Origin: Monoraphidium neglectum
Taxonomy: Eukaryota; Chlorophyta; Chlorophyceae; Sphaeropleales; Selenastraceae
Length of the DNA: 39,868 bases
Reading direction: 5' to 3'
Assembly (NCBI RefSeq): GCF_000611645.1
Contig: NW_014013540.1
Coordinates: forward strand, 1-39,868
Both the position numbers and the translations under genes were made by a program. Shown piece after piece: positions 1 to 11,835 of this stretch. The first letter of the stretch is position 1. Every line of letters starts with the position of its first letter. The notes below the pieces were generated by a model, which was not told the origin of the DNA, ran no database searches, and saw nothing but the letters and a program-made list of their open reading frames with translations.

Positions 1-40
1 GCCGCGGCAAGGGCTCAGCGGTCGGCAACCCCCAGCCTGC

Positions 41-111
41 TGTCACGGTATATAGGGTCGTAGAGCCCTTCCCGAGCACGCTAGCGACACCTATTGGTCT
101 GTCACGTTACA
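41..111 (+). repeat. Left terminal direct repeat of the miniature LTR element
   Basis: This 71-bp sequence is identical to 259-329. It starts TGTCACGG and ends GTTACA and carries a TATATA stretch near its 5' end that could act as a promoter core. Confidence 0.8.
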
Positions 112-258
112 TTTGGTGCTCCAGCCGGTCCTGGCCAGTCCTCTCAGAGCGGAGGACGCAGGTTCGAACCCGGATGCGTGCAGATCGTGTTTCGCCCCGA
201 AGCCACAGGGTGGCAGCCAGACAGGCTCGAGGACGAGCCTGGGCTAGGTGGGGGTGAG

Positions 259-329
259 TGTCACGGTATATAGGGTCGTAGAGCCCTTCCCGAGCACGCT
301 AGCGACACCTATTGGTCTGTCACGTTACA
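259..329 (+). repeat. Right terminal direct repeat of the miniature LTR element
   Basis: Identical to 41-111 and followed directly by CCTGC, the right half of the apparent target-site duplication. Confidence 0.8.
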
Positions 330-490
330 CCTGCTGCGCGCGTCCTCTCTCAGAGCGGGGCAACACAAGGGGGCCGTGGTTGCACCCACAAAAAACATTG
401 CGCCCAGCAGCTAGCATCACTGCGCCCGCCCGTCCCTGACTCTGCCTTCCACTCTTTCGAGCGCGCCACGCAACGCGCGGCGCCGGGCAG

Positions 491-3400
491 CTGCTGATCG
501 GGGGTGAATGGGTGAGCCCCGCCGCCGACGGCGTGCTCCCCGTCATCGACCCGAGGAGCGAGGCGCACCTAATGGACGCCGCGGCGGCGGGCACGGAGGA
601 CGTCGACGCGGCCGTGACGGCGGCGAGGCGCGCATTCGACGAGGGTCCCTGGCCGAGGATGACCGCAAAGGCGAGCTCGGGCGCGCCGCGAGGGCCGCAG
701 TGCGCACGCCTGTGTTTGCTTTGCTGCCTGCCACCCAGCTGCCGTACAAGTTGTGAGCAACCAAGCAAGCCACCTTGATAACATCACCCGCCAAGCGTGA
801 TGCAAAGGTTGCCACTGGCTTGATATGCATGCAGCCGTGGCTGCACCCTGTACAGAGCGACATATTGTGAACACAGGAGCGAGGCCGCGTGCTGTACCAC
901 CTCGCTGACATCATCGATGCTCACGGCGACGAGCTGGTAGCCCTGGAGACGCTGGTGGGTGGATGGAAGCTTCACCTTGCACCACTGACAATTGCAGCCA
1001 GAGGGCTCGTTCGTGCGGGCAGCTGCGCAGCCGCCACACCCACAGACATGTGCCAATCGGCGTAATCCGTGGCGCAATTCGTAATCCGTGGTGCAGCCGC
1101 CTTGCTTGCTTGATACTGTTCTACTCTCCAATCTAGACAGCGGCAGTCTGATAGCATGGGTTCATGAGGCTGTTTTCTTGCTTTGGAGGAATAGCCCTTG
1201 GGCTCACAGTGGTGCACCGCCCTCCTCTCAGGATGTGGGCATGCCCATCACCTGCAGCCGCGGCCAGGAAGTCTCAATCACATCCGACCTGTTCCGCTAC
1301 TTTGCAGGATATGTGCGCGCATACTCTGATGACAGCGTGCGCTCTGCTGCAAAAGGGGCCCTCGGCCACCGCTTGCTTCGATTCAGACCTCGCCTTGTCG
1401 CGTCAGCTATAGATCCTGCGCCCTGCTCAGGGGTGCCGTAATAATCAGCGTGCGCCCGTCGCCCTGCGCATCATGTTTATGAGTTTACGCACAAAACGTG
1501 CAAAAGCACAACCCTGCCACCACCATGCATGCCAAGGCCGCCTGGTTGCGTCACCCCCAATTGCAACAGGTGGGCGGATAAGATCACGGCAAGACCATCC
1601 CCATGGACGGGCCCTACTGGGCCTACACCCACCGCAAGCCGCTGGGGGTTGTGGGTGCGATAGTGCCCTTCAACTTCCCGCTGGCGATGGCCGCCATGAA
1701 GCTCGCGCCGGCGCTGGCCTGCGGCAACACACTGGTGTTTGCCAACCTTGGGTCAACAAAGGCAGAAATGCGGGCAACCATCAATTCGCGTCTGAGATGC
1801 AGGGCTGCATGGGGAGCTGATTTGCAGATGTTTGCTGCCGATAGATTCATGCGCTTCCCCTGGCAGCATTGACCAGTGCCGCCGGCTTCTGACGCGATTG
1901 CCGCCACAACATCTGCATACGGCTGCGCACGCTCACTCCCCCCCAGGTGGCGGAGCAGACGCCGCTGGCCTCCCTGCTGCTTGGCCAGCTCACACTGGAG
2001 GCGGGCCTGCCCCCCGGGGTTGTCAACATCCTGTCGGGGCGCGGTAGAGTTGCAGGGGCGGCGCTGGCGGGCCACCCTGGAGTGGACAAGGTGGGCGACA
2101 TGCCCACCGTTTCCATGCCCCGTCCCAATCCTGAAATGAACATCTGAATCCTGTGTTATGTGTTTGTGCACCGTTGCACGCTGGCCGCCAGGCGCTTCCC
2201 ATGTTTAGTGCGCTTGGGTAGAGGCCAGCCACAGGGTTGCCCGGCGATTGATGCTGCTTGCTGAAGCCTGACTTCGTTTCATTATTGATGATTCATGAAA
2301 CATTTCGATGTCGCATGCTTCTTCAGGTGGTATTCACGGGCTCCACTGAGGTGGGGCGGCTGGTGGGTGCGACGGCTGGGCGGAACCTGAAGCCCTGCAC
2401 CCTGGAGCTGGGTGGGTACTGTAGCAGGCTGGTTGCTTGCATGAGGCCTGCCCACAGTGCAGGTCGTAATCGCTCTGCAGGGCACTCCCAAACGGTACAG
2501 TCCACTGCGTCATGCCCCTCGCCACAGATCAGCACCATTCTCTGTCCTCCAAACAGGCATCTATACAGGTCCCTCACCCACGTTTGATGCGCAAACAAGT
2601 CAGGCTTACTCCGTGGGCATGCTCATTGCCCCCTCCTCACACCTTGCAGGCGGCAAGAGCCCCCTGATCGTGGAGCCTGACGCTGACCTGGACCTGGCGG
2701 TTTCAACCGCCCAGGATGCGAACTTCTTTCACCAGGGCCAGGTGAGAAATATTTCATGGACTAGAAATTATGCAAGGTCGGCAAGGCTGCTCGTATGCTG
2801 AATTGCGGTGCTGCATGATACGTGCCATCGGGCTGTTGGCTCTCTCAGCCACAAGCGGCCTCCGCCTCCAACCATCGCAACGCTAGTTGTGCATTGCCCC
2901 TGCTCCATATCATTTGCCCTGAAGTGTTGCACTGCGGGCAGCTGGGTGTTTGTCCACGAGGCGGTGTACGATGAGTTTGTTGCCAGGTCTGTGCACGCCG
3001 CCCAGCACAGGTAAGACTGGGGGGGCTGTGGTTCACCACTCAGGATCTTCGCTGAGCTGCCAGTAAACACCTGAGCTGCTACGCCCAGTGTCTTGGATGT
3101 GTGTGGCCGCCATGGGTCTGAGATACAGCGTTACAGCCAGCAGCCTGTCTCCTCGGGCTGCCCTCCCTCAACTTCAAAGGGCGCAGCCCCCGCACGCGCC
3201 CAACCGGGTGTCCGCCATGATCTGTTGCCTGAGCTGCGTGCCAACCGTCGCCAGCCGCCCTGCAATTGCGGTTGCAACCGCCAGGTCTGTCGGCAACCCC
3301 TTTGACGAGGCTGTGCAGCAGGGCCCGCAGGTATCCAGGGCCCAGTTTGACAAGGTGGATGGGGGGCAACACATGCTCGCTCGCAAGCAAGCAAGCATGC

Positions 3401-5039
3401 ATGCATGCATGTTTCAACATTGCCGCGTAGAGTTTTATAGCAGAAGGGATGCCGTATGTGTTGCCAGAACAAGCCTTGGATATAGGAGCCATGCCTTGCT
3501 GCTATGCCCGCGGTTTGCCACGCTCAGGTTACTAATGTCATTGTGTGGAAGTGACCCATCACCTGTTGTGCATGCCATGCGTGCTTCGGCTTGCCACCGC
3601 AGGTTTTGGGGTACATCAATACTGGCCATAAGGAGGGTGCACACCTAGTTGCCGGAGGCAGCCGTATCGGCAACAAGGTTGGCAGCTACCGGACGGCAGC
3701 TTCTAAGTATGCAGGCCAGTGGTGCAGCTGTACCTCGCTCAATGCATGCATCCACCTCTTGCTTGATCCTCCTCGCAAGCCTGTGCATGGGCCTGTATGT
3801 CCTGACAATCTTGCTGCTGCATGCAATCGGTGTCCACGCCTTCCGCCAATCATGCAGGGCTTCTTTGTGGAGCCGACGGTGTTCACGGGGGTGCGGGACG
3901 ACATGGCCATAGCCAGGGACGAGATCTTTGGCCCAGTGCAGTCCATCATGAGGTGGGTGCAAGCAGCCCGCCTGCAGCGCATAGGTGGGGCGCCCCAGGG
4001 CGCTCGCCTGTGAATCAGGGCAAGTGCTTAGTGATGCACTTTGAAACGTGCAGATTGGGGTTCTTTATGCGAGCCTGGGCTCTCGATGAAAGATTAAGCC
4101 ATGGTTTATGCATGTCAGAACAGTGGGAAGTTTTCGAACTCCCCGTGCCCGTGAAGCCTCCTTACCGTAGGGGCTTGGCTGCAACTGCTTCGGCCCTGTG
4201 TGCAGGTACAGAACACTGGATGAGGTGCGCTCGTCAACATCCCAACGACACGCATGGGGCGACCCTGGCACCATGATAAATTCCCTGCTTGCCGCTGCTT
4301 TGGGGGTTGAAGGCCGCCCTGTTCATTCGGCACTGGCGAGCTCCTGCTTCCAACCATCCGCACGCTGCTTCACTGGACTGGACTGCTGCGCGACGCATCA
4401 AGCCCAGGTGATCCGCCGTGCGAACGGCACCCATTATGGCCTGGCGGCCGGCATTTTCAGGTGGGTGTGATTTTCAAGGCGACATTTTGTTCCCTGCTGC
4501 CGGTGCTGCCGGCTGTGCGCTCACAGCCTGAGCAGAGTGTGGGCGTGTCAGGCTGAAACACCCCAATCACACCTCTGACTTTCCGCCTTTTCCTGTCACA
4601 ATGAATGCCGATTGTGGTGCGTATTGCCTGGCTGCAGCTCCAATCTGAACACAGTCAACAAGCTGACACGGGCGCTGAGGGCGGGCATGGTGTGGGTCAA
4701 CTGCTACAGCGTTGGGGACAGGTGGGGGCGGTGAATTGTTAGTGTAGATAGGTTCACGGCCGGCTATGCCACCCCTTGTTGCCGTTTTTGGGCGCGGTTT
4801 CTGCACCGCACAATTGAGACCGTGCCAAGGTGGTCCCGCAAAACCACCAACCCAGCACCATCGCAGCTCCTCCGTCACTCACCTGCCCTTGCGCCCCAAC
4901 ACCCTACCTAACAAGTTCCATCCCCATCGGCGGCTACAAGGACAGCGGCATGGGGCGTGAGAAGGGGGAGGACGCCCTGCAGCACTACACGCAGGTCAAG
5001 GCCGTGGTGCAGCCGCTGAGGGGCGCGGCTTGGTGCTGA
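491..5039 (+). pseudogene. Aldehyde dehydrogenase copy 1, probably disabled in its N-terminal half
   Basis: This is an ALDH2-family gene whose first exon lies left of the window or is lost. Exons seen by homology and phase: 491-670, 877-954, 1232-1308, 1570-about 1743, 1947-2090, 2327-2411, 2650-2741, 2925-3010, 3285-3354, 3603-3677, 3858-3952, 4206-4224, 4408-4460, 4638-4721 and 4916-5039. Key motifs remain: FTGST, LELGGKSP with the general-base Glu, QCCTAGS with the catalytic Cys, and EIFGPVQS. Three lesions cluster upstream. The donor after FRYFAG reads AT instead of GT (1309-1310). One base is missing near 1584 in WADKIHGK, shifting frame. The donor after CGNTLVF (about 1743) is gone. From 1947 to the stop every exon keeps the length and phase of the intact copy, allowing for one different intron near the end. 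It could be a recent pseudogene, or the lesions could be assembly errors. Confidence 0.8.
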
Positions 5040-5445
5040 GGCCCTCGGCTGCCCCGAACCAGCCCTTTGGGCTGCAGCAGTTTCGTCATAGTGACGCCTG
5101 ATGCGCGGTGCACAAGGCCGCCCCGGCCCAGCAGCCCACTTGTTCCCAGCGGATTGATGCAAACTTGAAACGGCTCTATCGACGTGTAATCATCGCAGTT
5201 GTAAACACGCCAGCTTGCGCGATGATCCGGGTCACCCATTACGGAATAGCGAACAGAAAGGCGCCCCTGCGCGTCCATACAGCCAGAAACACCCGCGGTC
5301 GTGTTGTCAGGTATAAGACAGAGGAAGGCGAACGGTGAGGAATGGAGGGGTGGCACTGCTGACCGGACTGCGACCGTCCGCTCCAGGCGCGGCGCGCGCA
5401 CGTGCGCGGGCCGCAGCCCACCGCCAACAGACGCACTGTGGGTTC
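5040..5445. other. Intergenic region between ALDH copies 1 and 2
   Basis: It holds the 3' end of copy 1 and presumably the promoter of copy 2. No coding exon could be supported. The reading frame upstream of 5446 is open back to about 5335 and rich in Arg and Ala without acidic residues, but it has no ATG. A spliced leader or targeting exon upstream therefore cannot be excluded. Confidence 0.5.
5185..5204 (+). terminator. Candidate poly(A) signals of ALDH copy 1
   Basis: Two TGTAA motifs (5185-5189 and 5200-5204) lie about 150 bases after the copy 1 stop codon. TGTAA is the usual chlorophyte polyadenylation signal. Confidence 0.5.
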
Positions 5446-8400
5446 ATGTCATGTGTTGTCAGGACTGCGCCCTCCAAGATCGACTACGAGTCCCTGGCCT
5501 TTGAGGCCCTCCAAGATGTGCCCCGCAAGGTACGGCGCTGTGCCCCGCCAACGTGATCCCACTCAAATCCAACCCACCCCGATCCCACCCAAATTCAAGG
5601 TGCATCACCTCGTCTCGGCTGGCCTCCCCAATGCAACCGAATGCGCTCATGGGGAGCCGGTTCCGCGCTCCCCGCCCCCGGCAGTCTCCCACAAAACCAC
5701 GGTTGAGGCCTGCATCCCAGCACTCTGCTCGGCAGGCTCAAGCTCTTGACCTACCTGTCCCCTAAGCATCTCCCCCAGCCCGCAATTCACACCACTCGGC
5801 CACGCACGTTGTTTTGCCTGGCACAACCCACGGCAGCTGCTTATCGGCGGCAAATGGACGGACGCCGCCGACCGCCGCTCCATCGCCGTGTTCGATCCCC
5901 GGACCGAGGCCCATCTTATACACGTGGCCGCGGCGGGCGAGGCGGACGTCGATGCCGCAGTGGCGGCGGCCAGGCGTGCCTTTGATGAGGGCCCCTGGCC
6001 CAGGATGAGTGCCAAGGCGAGCGCTGGTGGGACGGTATGCGTGCGCAGGGGCCAAGGCCCGGCGCCTGGCCGCACGTCCTGTGAGCCAGGTGGTCAAGCT
6101 GCTGCATCCACCGCTGCCGCGGCCGCGCCAGCAGGGCGGCGGCAGGACGATCGAGCAGCAGCCGGGCGCAGACCGCTCTCTGCACGCTTCGCCTGCGGCA
6201 GGCCGTGATGCCATATGCACCTGCCTGCTGGCTGGTGCCGACAAAAGCTCTGTATTGACCACGGCAGGCGGCCTCGCAGCCAACCATGACATGTGCGCCC
6301 GCCCCTTGACCACGCCCCGCCCGTTCCCGGCCACCCAATCGACCCGCCATCAGGAGCGGGGCCGCGTGCTGTACCGCCTTGCTGACCTCATCGAGCAGCA
6401 CGCCGATGAGCTGGCAGCCCTAGAGACTCTGGTGAGGCGGGCGAGCGCCGAGCAGCCATTCCTTGCCGCCACCACCAGCTGCTGCCCCGCGCGTTGCTAG
6501 GGCCGTTGGCGTGCGCCGGGCCGTCTGCCGGCTCAAGTTGCGCTTTAGGGTTGTCATCCGGCGCCTACTTGTTTGCAATATGCCAGCTACCTTTTTCAGC
6601 AGGGGTTCTCTGATACCGGTACCTGTTTCAAGATTCCTGATCCCTGTACCCTGTGCCCTGTATGCTTTGTTGTTTGGCTCAGCTGGCTCATACACATGCC
6701 TTCACCACGCACACGCACCCCGCGCCCCCACAGGACGTGGGCATGCCCATCACCTTTAGCCAGGGGCTGGAAGTGCCACAAACAGTTGACATTTTCAGAT
6801 ACTACGCCGGGTGAGGCGGATTTGTCGGTACTGCAGCTCAGCGGCACGTGGCTGCTGCACGCGAGCTGCCACGCTTGCCTCTGTCCTGCGGCGCGCTAAC
6901 CAGCAGGCCAGCAGCCGCACAGTCCGCGCACGCCAGCGACCCACAAAGCACACATTTCAACGAGCAGGGCTTGAATACTCTGATCTAATCAGTCGATGCT
7001 GATGCTGCTTCCACTCAATTAGGCACCAACTGATTTCAGAGAGCCGTGCGTTCCTGCCACCACCATAAGGCCTGCTGATCTTCCCCCGATTTGGCAGGTG
7101 GGCAGACAAGATCCACGGCAAGACCATCCCCGTGGACGGGCCCTATTGGGCCTACACCCTCCGCGAGCCGCTCGGCGTCATCGGCCAGGTGCGCCACAGC
7201 CCTGTGACAACCTGGGCCCGCGACAGCTGGCACAAAGGCACCTACCTACGCAGCCGTTGTTTCGAATCGCCCGTGACGACACCAGCCGAAGGGCCTTGGC
7301 CCAACAAAAGGCCAGCAATCGCCTGCACCCAACTCCCACTTCTGTTCGTACCCTACTCCAGATCGTGCCCTGGAACTTCCCTCTGATCATGGCAGCGTGG
7401 AAGCTGGCCCCGGCCCTCGCCTGCGGCAACACCTGCGTTCTGAAGGTGCGCGTGCGCGGACAGTGGCGCGCAGCGACAGGCCCTCCCTGCCAACCAGATG
7501 ACATGCGGAGAATTCTGAGCTTTGGATGATCCTGCATGTCACCTCATGTTTCTTTCTGCAAGCTAGCCAGGTGCCGGCGGTCCCGCCAAGAATTTCGCCA
7601 GTGACCCACTCCTCGCGGCCGTGCTCCAGCTGACTTGCTGAATCACCAGCCCGACCACCTCAACCAAGCAACCAGCCCTGCGTCCTGTCCACCCTCCTGC
7701 GCGCCGCCGGCGCACAACCAAACGCTCGCCGCCCAGGTGGCGGAGCAGACGCCCCTGGTGTCCCTCCGGCTGGGCCAGCTGGCGCTGGAGGCGGGGCTGC
7801 CGCCTGGGGCTGTGAACATCCTGCCCGGCATTGGGGAGGTCGCGGGGGCCGCGCTCGTGCGCCACCCTGGCATTGACAAGGTGGGGCAGGGAGGGGGGCG
7901 CCGGACGTGGGTACAGGGGTTATGATCCCTCTGCTACCCCTGAGACGCGGTGAGGGTGCAACTCGGACGACAATCGGGCTGTCGCGCAGCCCAATACGGT
8001 AGCTAACTGCTGGTGCGTTGGCTCTCTTTTGAGACGAGTAGCGCATGACACGACAGCAGCCGCGGGTGGAGGGGCGTGGCCCTCTGTGACACCAGCGCCG
8101 CCGGACTGCCGGCTGACCTGCTACCATTCATCAGGTGGTGTTCACAGGCTCGACTGAGGTGGGCCGACTGGTTGCGGAGGCCGCTGGGCGAAACCTGAAG
8201 CCCTGCACCCTGGAGCTGGGTGGGTGGTAGACCGGGCAGGCAATAAATCGAGGTTCAGCCAACCACGGCACTGCAGGGCTCTCCTGTGACGTTTGAGACA
8301 GAGGCGCAGTGCAAAATCAAATTCAAGACTGATCGAGTGGGTTTGCGCTTCTGATAGTCACCACAGCGCGATCCTTCGTTCGCCTGCAAGCGCAGCCTTG

Positions 8401-11242
8401 GCAGCCTAAGTCCTCCCTTACGCACCTGCTTCCACAACACGTGCACTCGCTACCCTCCGAATTGCCCACTGATGGCTCACTGAAGTCACACCCACGCACT
8501 GCAGGCGGCAAGAGCCCCTTGATCGTGGAGGCGGATGCTGACCTGGGCCTGGCGGTTTCAACCGCCCAGGACGCCGTCTTCTTCCACCAGGGCCAGGTGG
8601 GGGCGTATTATCATCTGCACGCCCCTAAATCTTAAACCGACGCCCTGAAACCAAAATGGTGTTAGAGCTGGCACAGCCCTGATGCTGAGGCCCCGAGGTT
8701 GGGGTGGGGCCCTGCCTGCTGGCTCGTGCTGCTTGCTGGCTGTGGCCTGCCCTTGAGCCCAGCCCTATCTGCTGGCGTCTGCTCTGCGGCGCGTCCTCCA
8801 AACCTGCTCACCTCTTGCAGCCGCGCTGCACAGCGGCTAGGGCGCGCGTGACCGCGTGCGCCTGACCGCACGCCCCTGCCCGCTCTACCGTGCGTAGATC
8901 TGCTGTGCGGGGAGCCGCGTGTTTGTCCACGAGGGGGTATATGATGAGTTTGTGGCCAGGTCGGCGCAAGCTGCGCAGCACAGGTGGGCCGAGCCCCAAC
9001 TCAAGGTCCGGGTCAGCGGGATCTTGCACGGTGCGGGCGCACGGGCCCCGCCCGCTGTGATCGGCATGCCGCCCCTGGCGGCGCCGGTCTCCTTGCCTTG
9101 CTTTTGGTTATGACTGACGTACCTGACTCGCACTGCTTGGAGTGCCTGACACGCACGCTCACTCAAGCTCCTGGGTTACCTTGGTGACGCTTGGGCCGCC
9201 AGCTTGAGCAACTGACGCCAGTCGCCCGCATGCATCCCAACCGCCAGGCCTGTGGGCAACCCGTTTGAGGCCGAGGTGCTGCAGGGGCCGCAGGTTGACA
9301 GGGCCCAATTTGACAAGGTGGGGTCGCACAGCGCATGCAGGGGCGTGGGTGAGCCAGGAACAGCCGACCAGCCGTTTGCGAGAATATGCATTGAAATTTC
9401 CAGGACACCGCTTGCATGAAATAAACTGCTTGTTGTGCGGGTCTGTGGCTGTAAAGTGCGCTTGCTGGGCATTCCAGCATCGGCCACCCTCGCTCATACG
9501 CACAGCGCTGAACGCACGGCTGTGTTGCCCTGCCACCTGCCCGCCCACTGCTGCTGCCACCCGCAGGCAATGCGCTACATTGACCTTGGCCGCACTGAGG
9601 GCGCCCGCCTGGCCGCTGGCGGCCGCCGCGTGGGGGACGAGGTCGGCAGACGCGCACAGAGCGACCATGACGATTCAGTTCTAATTGGCTATTTTTGTAG
9701 TGTGCGGGCACACTCCCCTGTGCTACCGGCTTTGTGTTGGCTGCTGTGCAGTGGCTTGTGTCACAGCAGACTCCGCAGCCTGCCACGTATTGACACCCCC
9801 ATCACCGCCGCCAATAATGCAGGGCTTCTTTGTGGAGCCCACCGTGTTCACTGGGGTGCGGGATGACATGGCTATTGCCAGGGAGGAGATCTTTGGTCCC
9901 GTGCAATCCATCATGAGGTGGGGGCAGGCCTCGGGGTGGGCGTAGGATCAAAACGAGGTGTGACTGCTGATGTGTTGCTGGCACCAGAAGGGTGCCACGG
10001 CCCCCATGCGCCTTTGGACATGATGTGTGCGTGCATGTGTGCATGCGTGCGTGCATGCGTGCGTGTGCATGTGTGCGCATGAGTGCGCGTGCACGCACTA
10101 CAGGATAATCGGACCTGAGGGTAAGGGAGGGGGCGGAGTGGCGGAGCCAGCCGGGGAAGCGCCCTGTCGCAGCGCTTCTTGAGGCGCATCACGATCCAGC
10201 AGTACTGAGAACTGATCGCTCCGCCGTCCTTTCACCCCTCACACGTTAGCTACAAGAGCCTGGACGAGGTGCGGACGCATGTGTGGACACCTGCTGCATG
10301 CGCCTGCCCTTGAAATCACTGTGGGGTTGCTTACACAAGTGCGCTTGCACGCTTGCTGTGCTGCTGCTTGCGACTGGGGGCCGCCGGGAGCAGCATGCAC
10401 CTGCGGCCACTGGCGCCGCGTGTGTGCCAGACACAACTCTAGCCCTACCTTTGTAGGTGATCAGGCGTGCGAACGCAACGCCCTACGGCCTGGCTGCCGG
10501 CGTTTTCAGGTGGGAGCCCCGCGCTGCTGCAAGGCCGCTCTGAGCAATGGCAACGCACCCGCTTGCAGTCTGACCAAGCAAGACTGGCAGGCGGAGGCCA
10601 GCCCGACGCCGGGTGTCAGTGTGTGCACCTGTGCATCATGCGCCTTTGCCCCTCAGTTGCCACCAGTGCAGCCAGCTAGTGCCTCAGCTTGCCGCCTTGA
10701 AGACTTGGGGTATGTCATGTCGCTAAGGCCTCCTCACAATGGGACTGATGAAACCCTTTCTTCAAATCCGACCAAGTTGTGGTTATTGCCCCCTCACACC
10801 CGCCCCCCGTCTACCCCACCCTCCGCGCCTGCAGCTCCAACCTGGACACAGTCAACACCCTGGCACGAGCCCTCAAGGCCGGCACAGTGTGCGTGGATTC
10901 CCCAAAAGACGCGGCAGCTGCACGCAGCCTTGCCTTGGGCCCAGTTCCTGCAGAACAGTGCTCAGCAGTGCTGGGATGTTTTAGGACTTGCAAGCATCCC
11001 CCGCCCGCCATGCTCTTTCTACATCAAGCTGCCTCGCTCAACCCCCCCTCCTTCAACACACACCATCATCAACACACACCATCATCAGGTGGGTCAACTG
11101 CTTCACTGTGATGGACAGCGCAGTCCCATTCGGCGGCTACAAGGACAGCGGCATGGGGCGTGAGAAGGGGGAGGACGCCCTGCAGCACTACACGCAGGTC
11201 AAGGCCGTGGTGCAGCCGCTGAAGGGCGCGGCGTGGATGTGA
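5446..11242 (+). CDS. ALDH: Aldehyde dehydrogenase, ALDH2 family (intact copy, 17 exons)
   Basis: NAD(P)+-dependent oxidation of aldehydes to acids. Exons: 5446-5529, 5837-6016, 6354-6431, 6734-6810, 7098-7188, 7362-7445, 7737-7880, 8135-8219, 8505-8596, 8898-8983, 9248-9317, 9567-9641, 9823-9917, 10250-10268, 10457-10509, 10835-10888 and 11089-11242. All phases agree, giving 506 residues, a normal ALDH length. Seen: IVPWNFP (Asn about 175), FTGSTEVG in the cofactor fold, LELGGKSP with general base Glu273, QICCAGSR with nucleophile Cys307, EIFGPVQS and a C-terminal PFGGYKDSG. Glu-to-Cys spacing is 34, as in human ALDH2. The second intron appears to use a GC donor at 6017; a GT donor at 6035 would add six residues. 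ATG 5446 is the first in frame. No targeting peptide is evident from it, so a cytosolic form is likely unless upstream exons exist. Confidence 0.9.
10015..10100. repeat. GT-rich simple repeat in an ALDH intron
   Basis: Alternating purine-pyrimidine sequence of TGCG, TGCA and TGTG units lies in the intron between exon 13 and the 19-base exon. The matching intron of ALDH copy 3 has a much longer version (16425-16670). Confidence 0.8.
10250..10268 (+). other. 19-base microexon of ALDH copy 2
   Basis: This exon encodes YKSLDE plus one base completing the previous codon. The preceding sequence ends in AG and it is followed by GTGCGG. The same exon, also 19 bases, is kept at 4206-4224 and 16821-16839. 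It is needed to join [10 protein letters not shown] to VI(R/K)RAN in phase, and it matches the family's K(F/S)xxxDEVIKRAN region. Confidence 0.85.
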
Positions 11243-11835
11243 CGGCAGGCAGGGTGTCGCACGGGCTGCACTGTAAATCGGCGTGAGGAAATAGGTTGGT
11301 CCCAATGTGTGCAGCCGCAGTTGAGAGGGCGCATCGGACTAGTCCGCTTTGTCCCCCTGTCTCACGCCCACGCGTCATGACACTGCCTGGCATTTTGCAC
11401 AGAAGCGGTGGCGGTTTGTGTGACTGTTACGACAGCTTTTCTGTTTGCATCATGTCGTTGGCAGCAGTGACGTTGAGAGCTCTAATCACCTTGACATGTA
11501 ATAAAACACTGACCACTCCCCAGAACCCGCGCAGCATGCCGATAGTTTTGTGCCCAGCTCATTCAGGTGCAGCTCATCAGGTGTGTGTGCGTGTGCAATG
11601 TGCAGGATTTTTAAATATCAACAGGGTAGGAGTCAAGTGTTCCTGCTGCCTCCCTGTTCAGCGCTTAACCCCTATCGCCCTGAGTTGGCTGGGCGACCAG
11701 CTGGGGACAGCCTTGACCAACTTGAGAGGTGTACCACGCACCACAGGACACTGCAAATTGGCTATTACAGCATGGACAAGAGTATCCAGGTCGTCACAGC
11801 AGCATGTGGCCCCGTCCGTAAGCAGGTTGCACAGC
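11243..11835. other. Convergent intergenic region, ALDH copy 2 / F-box A
   Basis: Shared 3' flanks of two convergent genes. Parts are recognisably homologous to 17791-18372 and 22299-22990, the same position in the other array units. No gene is supported in it. TTACA at 11765-11769 is a TGTAA poly(A) signal on the minus strand, 66 bases past the F-box A stop. Confidence 0.6.
11272..11276 (+). terminator. Candidate poly(A) signal of ALDH copy 2
   Basis: TGTAA lies 30 bases after the stop codon of the intact ALDH gene. Confidence 0.6.

Larger units (their letters stand above)
41..329 (+). mobile_element. Miniature LTR retroelement (TRIM-like), non-autonomous
   Basis: Two identical 71-bp direct repeats (41-111 and 259-329) each begin TG and end CA, like LTRs. 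Two bases after the left repeat is a primer-binding-site-like TGG stretch (TGGTGCTCCAGCCGG, 114-128). A purine-rich tract (246-258) directly precedes the right repeat. The element is flanked by a 5-bp direct repeat CCTGC (36-40 and 330-334), as expected of a target-site duplication. The 147-bp interior has no coding capacity, so it would depend on another element for movement. This is the architecture of TRIMs, but with short terminal repeats. It sits in what should be intron 1 of the first ALDH copy. Identical LTRs suggest recent insertion. The strand is assigned from PBS-to-PPT order. Confidence 0.75.

Noticed and set aside
155..185. GGTTCGAACCC, a perfect tRNA B-box-like motif
   Set aside because: The flanks do not form a T-stem, acceptor stem or anticodon arm. 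It lies in the interior of the miniature LTR element.
5335..5445. Arg/Ala-rich N-terminal extension of ALDH copy 2 that looks like a mitochondrial presequence
   Set aside because: The frame is open but has no ATG before 5446, and no upstream exon with a matching acceptor could be shown.
11035..11090. Repeated CAACACACACCATCATC as a possible CRISPR or regulatory array
   Set aside because: There are only two imperfect units, in the pyrimidine-rich end of an ALDH intron. They form a simple repeat next to a splice acceptor.
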